Shown here piece after piece: positions 6,160 to 8,005 of a stretch of 8,005 bases of DNA (position 1 is its first letter; the number at the start of each line of letters is the position of its first letter). The notes under the pieces are model-generated. The model was not told the origin of the DNA. It made no database searches and saw only the letters and a list, made by a program, of their open reading frames with translations. The translations under genes and the position numbers were made by a program. The stretch covers positions 1 through 8,005 of the forward strand of contig JAFCZU010000131.1 in the NCBI GenBank assembly GCA_019314185.1, written 5' to 3'. The stretch is from Deltaproteobacteria bacterium (lineage in GTDB: Bacteria > Desulfobacterota > Desulfobacteria > Desulfobacterales > ETH-SRB1).

Positions 6160-6837
6160 ATGCCAATTTTTCTATTGTCTGATGAAATAAAGTTTCCCCC
6201 TCCTCAGCTTGCGCAAAAGGATGGTTTGTTAGCGGCTGGCGGTGATTTAAGCCGGGATCGCCTTTTGCTTGCTTATAAAATGGGTATCTTCCCATGGTAT
6301 TCAGAGCCGGAGCCTGTTTTGTGGTGGTCTCCTGATCCGCGTCTTGTCCTCTATCCTGATGATATAAAGATTTCAAAAACCCTGAAAAAAATTATACACA
6401 AAAATATATTTCATATAACAATTGATCAGGCTTTCAGGCAGATTATAACTTCATGCGCCCGGATTCGGTCGCAGAACAATGAAGAAACCTGGATTGTTGA
6501 TGATATGATAAAATCTTACTGCAAGCTTCACGAGTCAGGTTTTGCGCATTCAGTGGAGGCGTGGCATGAAGGGGATCTGGCCGGAGGATTATATGGTGTT
6601 TCCCTTGGAAGATGTTTTTTCGGAGAATCGATGTTTACACGAATCAGTAATGCTTCAAATGTGGCTTTTGTCTTTCTCGTGGAGTACCTTAAATCGCTGT
6701 CGTTTGATATGATAGACTGCCAGGTGTCCTCAGAACACTTAATCCGTTTTGGGGCCAAAGAGATACCGAGAGAGCGGTTTTTGCGTGAGCTTGAACAATC
6801 ATTGGAAGCGCCTACTAAAACAGGCCGGTGGGGATAA
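6160..6837 (+). CDS. aat: Leucyl/phenylalanyl-tRNA--protein transferase
   Basis: Aat transfers Leu or Phe from aminoacyl-tRNA to the N-terminus of proteins starting with Arg or Lys (Met in some cases). This creates the N-degron read by ClpS and destroyed by ClpAP. The protein has 225 residues (E. coli 234). Family signatures appear in order: GLLAAGGDLS (22-31), YKMGIFPWYS (39-48), WWSPDPR (55-61), TWI with Trp111, GGLYGVSLGRCFFGESMF (142-159) and IDCQVSSEHLIRFGAKEIPR (185-204). Glu156, Asp186 and Gln188 fall at the same numbers as the catalytic residues of the E. coli enzyme. The start at ATG 6160 gives the expected N-terminus; the ribosome site is weak (GGA about 8 bases upstream) and lies at the edge of a repeat array. 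It follows clpA on the same strand, and co-location with clpS and clpA fits the pathway. Confidence 0.97.
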   Translation: MPIFLLSDEIKFPPPQLAQKDGLLAAGGDLSRDRLLLAYKMGIFPWYSEPEPVLWWSPDPRLVLYPDDIKISKTLKKIIHKNIFHITIDQAFRQIITSCARIRSQNNEETWIVDDMIKSYCKLHESGFAHSVEAWHEGDLAGGLYGVSLGRCFFGESMFTRISNASNVAFVFLVEYLKSLSFDMIDCQVSSEHLIRFGAKEIPRERFLRELEQSLEAPTKTGRWG

Positions 6838-6848
6838 CCTTAAAGGTT
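6836..6848 (+). terminator. Weak hairpin at the aat stop codon
   Basis: AACCTTAAAGGTT is a perfect inverted repeat that overlaps the aat stop. As RNA it allows about a 5-bp stem with a 3-base loop, followed by an AT-rich but not T-only stretch. It is too weak to call an efficient intrinsic terminator. Confidence 0.2.
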
Positions 6849-6854
6849 TAATAA

Positions 6855-7149
6855 ATACTTAGTTTTGAATTAAAAAACACTAATACTTTTGCATTACGGA
6901 AGGCCATCTGCCGCGCAAAACGAACTGTGGACTCATATATAGCTGATCTCAGGGCCGCAACACAGTTGGGCATCATTTTAAATTTTGTCTCTGAACACAG
7001 ATATTGCATTACCTCAATCCATAGCAGATGACATGCGGATTTTTTTGGAGAAACTATCTGACGAGCCGCCTGATTTGAAAAATCTGGGAATACGCAATGC
7101 AGCGTTGTCAAAGGTAATCGCTAATCTTAAAAAGATTTACAACCTTTAA
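6855..7149 (+). pseudogene. Coding-like remnant of unknown family, frameshifted, no start codon
   Basis: No intact gene is present here. Frame A is open from 6855 to a TGA at 7029-7031 and reads FALRKAICRAKRTVDSYIAD and then LRAATQLGIILNFVSEH. Frame B is open from 6982 to TAA 7147-7149 and reads SIADDMRIFLEKLSDEPPDL and then KNLGIRNAALSKVIANLKKI. Both look like real helical, charged protein rather than noise, and they overlap at 6982-7031, so one frameshift would join them into about 95 residues. Frame A has a stop (6852-6854) upstream and no convincing start or ribosome site. I do not recognise the family. The antisense open frame at 6848-7111 starts with a TTG without a ribosome site and has a less protein-like composition. 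Confidence 0.45.
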
Positions 7150-7230
7150 TGGCGGAGTCATGTTTGGCTGTTTTTGATAGTATGATCCAAAAAAATCTCG
7201 ATAAATTAGACAAATACTGCATTTCCCGGT

Positions 7231-7280
7231 TGTTAATGGACAATAATTTTGACCCACTACCGGACAATAAAACTGACCCA
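7231..7280. repeat. IS21-type terminal repeats (end of the IS remnant)
   Basis: Two 20-bp copies of a direct repeat lie 24 bases apart: 7237-7256 (TGGACAATAA then TTTTGACCCA) and 7261-7280 (CGGACAATAA then AACTGACCCA). They match at 16 of 20 positions. The outer copy is preceded by TGTTAA from 7231, a plausible element tip with TG at the end. Multiple internal repeats of GGACAATAA...TGACCCA type at the ends are characteristic of IS21-family elements. The position immediately downstream of istB fits. Confidence 0.75.
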
Positions 7281-7291
7281 CCCCCAGGAAC

Positions 7292-7696
7292 TTAGTTTAA
7301 ATTGATTTTTTGTTTCAGCCGATAGCTTTCTCCACCCATCATAAAAATATGTGAATGATGGATAATGCGGTCTACAATCGGAACGGCCACATTGTCATCA
7401 AAGAAAAAGTCACTCCAGTTCGTAAGGTTCTTGTTCATAGGCAGATATTCCAGCTCATCAATTACAAGCGTATCAAATTTTGATATCATATTGATTTTCT
7501 TTTTTAACTCTCCTTTTGCTTCAGCAAGATCAAGCAACTCAATCAGTTCCAGGGCTGTTGTAAACATAACCTTGTATCCGGCATGGACAGATTTATAGCT
7601 GACACCGATGGATAGATGAGTTTTGCCAACACCGGGAGGCCCGATAAAAACGATATTTTCACGGTTATCGATATAAGAAAAATCAAGCAGCCGATT
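7292..7696 (-). pseudogene. istB: istB (IS21 helper ATPase), truncated and internally deleted
   Basis: IstB is the DnaA/DnaC-like AAA+ ATPase that assists the IstA transposase in target choice. The visible part begins at LLDFSYIDNRENIVF. It has Walker A GPPGVGKTH (codons for GPPGVGKT at 7619-7642) and Walker B LVIDE (Asp and Glu codons at 7454-7459), then the C-terminal NWSDFF, DRIIHHSH and GGESYRLKQK blocks, ending at TAA 7292-7294. About 90 N-terminal residues are absent. After EYLPMNK (near 7430) the protein jumps to NLTNWSDFF and skips roughly 25 residues that in relatives hold the ISRRYE...TTN sensor-1 stretch. The reading frame stays open, so this is an in-frame deletion. About 134 residues remain of a usual 245-260. 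An apparent longer open frame up to 7846 is only the other frame of the fused transposase fragment. Confidence 0.88.
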
Positions 7697-7874
7697 GATA
7701 TGCATTTTGACCAAGCACGCTGTAATTTTGCTCAACATTTGATGTGTCAAGTTGTTCAAATATGTCCTCGTAAACAAAACATAGATGATCAGATGGTAGT
7801 AAATCAAAGACATTGGTGGCAAACAGCGATCTTTGATTAAACTCAACAGTGTCTTTTTTGAAAGGAATCAGCAT
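7695..7874 (-). pseudogene. IS1182-type transposase, N-terminal fragment
   Basis: From ATG 7874, with AAGGAG 7 bases upstream, the minus strand encodes about 60 residues of the DUF772-type transposase N-terminus. It starts MLIPFKKDTVEFNQRSLFAT and contains DLLPSDHLCFVYEDIFEQLD and VEQNYSVLGQNAYQ. Relatives continue with HP(K/R)..(L/I)..LLYGY and the DDE catalytic core. Here the frame leaves the family after NAYQ and ends three codons later (stop at 7683-7685), exactly where istB homology starts in another frame. The catalytic domain is therefore lost. The ribosome site and start look intact, so a short peptide might still be made. Confidence 0.8.
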
Positions 7875-7885
7875 TGCGGTACTCC

Positions 7886-7978
7886 TTATTTACGTAAGCG
7901 CTCAATAAACCGCATCTTCACATAGCCAGGTATCCATGTCATATTGGACCAAAACTTATAAAAAAGGTGGAGGTTCAT
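7886..7978 (-). other. 30-codon minus-strand open frame upstream of the transposase fragment
   Basis: ATG at 7978 to TAA 7886-7888 reads MNLHLFYKFWSNMTWIPGYV and then KMRFIERLRK. It ends just before the AAGGAG of the transposase start. There is no ribosome site in front of its ATG, and its 5' end abuts the plus-strand gene at 7980. It may be the end of a gene cut by an insertion, or chance. I do not recognise it. Confidence 0.2.
7969..7973 (+). promoter_or_regulatory. Ribosome binding site of the 3'-edge gene
   Basis: GGAGG lies 6 bases before ATG 7980, within GGTGGAGG. This is one of the best Shine-Dalgarno sites in the window and supports a real start there. Confidence 0.65.
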
Positions 7979-7979
7979 T

Positions 7980-8005
7980 ATGGCAAAAGCAAAGCAGACC
8001 CTTAA
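7980..8005 (+). CDS. Start of a gene running off the window (partial)
   Basis: ATG 7980 begins MAKAKQTL and continues past the edge. It is preceded by a strong GGAGG. The opening resembles that of some IS transposases (DUF4277/IS1634-like, from memory), and the surroundings are IS debris. Eight residues are not enough to name it. Confidence 0.5.

Larger units (their letters stand above)
7231..7696 (-). mobile_element. IS21-family element, truncated remnant
   Basis: What remains is the istB-proximal end with its terminal repeats and the C-terminal half of istB. The istA transposase, the istB N-terminus and the other end are missing. The cut edge at about 7696 joins a fragment of an unrelated IS1182-type transposase. 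The element cannot move on its own. Confidence 0.75.

Noticed and set aside
6848..7111. 87-codon minus-strand open frame after aat
   Set aside because: It starts with a TTG without a Shine-Dalgarno, and the plus strand of the same stretch reads more like real protein. I kept the plus-strand remnant instead, with moderate confidence.
7365..7598. Plus-strand open frame opposite istB
   Set aside because: The minus strand carries clear Walker A and B motifs of IstB. The plus-strand frame is a Ser/Phe-rich shadow.

Overview
The window looks like a chromosomal stretch of a moderately AT-rich anaerobic bacterium. A rubredoxin gene, a proteobacterial-type clpS-clpA-aat set and a SecA with a C-terminal zinc motif suggest a Gram-negative lineage. 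The style of the repeats and of the insertion-sequence remnants suggests Desulfobacterota (sulfate-reducer-like). That placement is inference; no rRNA or other marker is present.

Layout. Positions 1-96 hold the C-terminal end of an unrecognised gene. A short rubredoxin gene follows (260-418), preceded by a possible promoter and an 8-codon mini-ORF. Next comes secA (551-3079), the ATPase of the Sec protein translocase. Then come three co-oriented genes of one pathway: clpS (3205-3522), clpA (3632-5866) and aat (6160-6837). Aat puts Leu/Phe on the N-termini of substrates, ClpS recognises the resulting N-degrons, and ClpA unfolds the substrate for ClpP. Together they are the bacterial Leu/N-degron degradation pathway; clpP is not in the window.

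The spacers between these genes are unusually rich in repeats. Heptanucleotide tandem arrays (GGTCRGA-type) begin directly after the stop codons of secA and clpA, and both end in the same unit, GGTAGGG. The clpA-aat spacer holds a decayed, internally deleted and frameshifted gene of the four-helix-bundle (23S rRNA intervening-sequence/S23-like) family. A GGTCRGA array lies on its left and an opposite-orientation TCTGACN array on its right, so the whole 5868-6150 segment reads like the remnant of a small mobile cassette. A 19-bp palindrome sits just ahead of clpS, where a Shine-Dalgarno sequence would be expected.

From 6838 onward the window becomes a graveyard. A coding-like remnant of unknown family occupies 6855-7149 in two frames. 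The end of an IS21-type element follows at 7231 with a doubly deleted istB on the minus strand. This is joined at about 7695 to the N-terminal fragment of an IS1182-type transposase. A new plus-strand gene with a good ribosome binding site starts at 7980 and runs off the edge.
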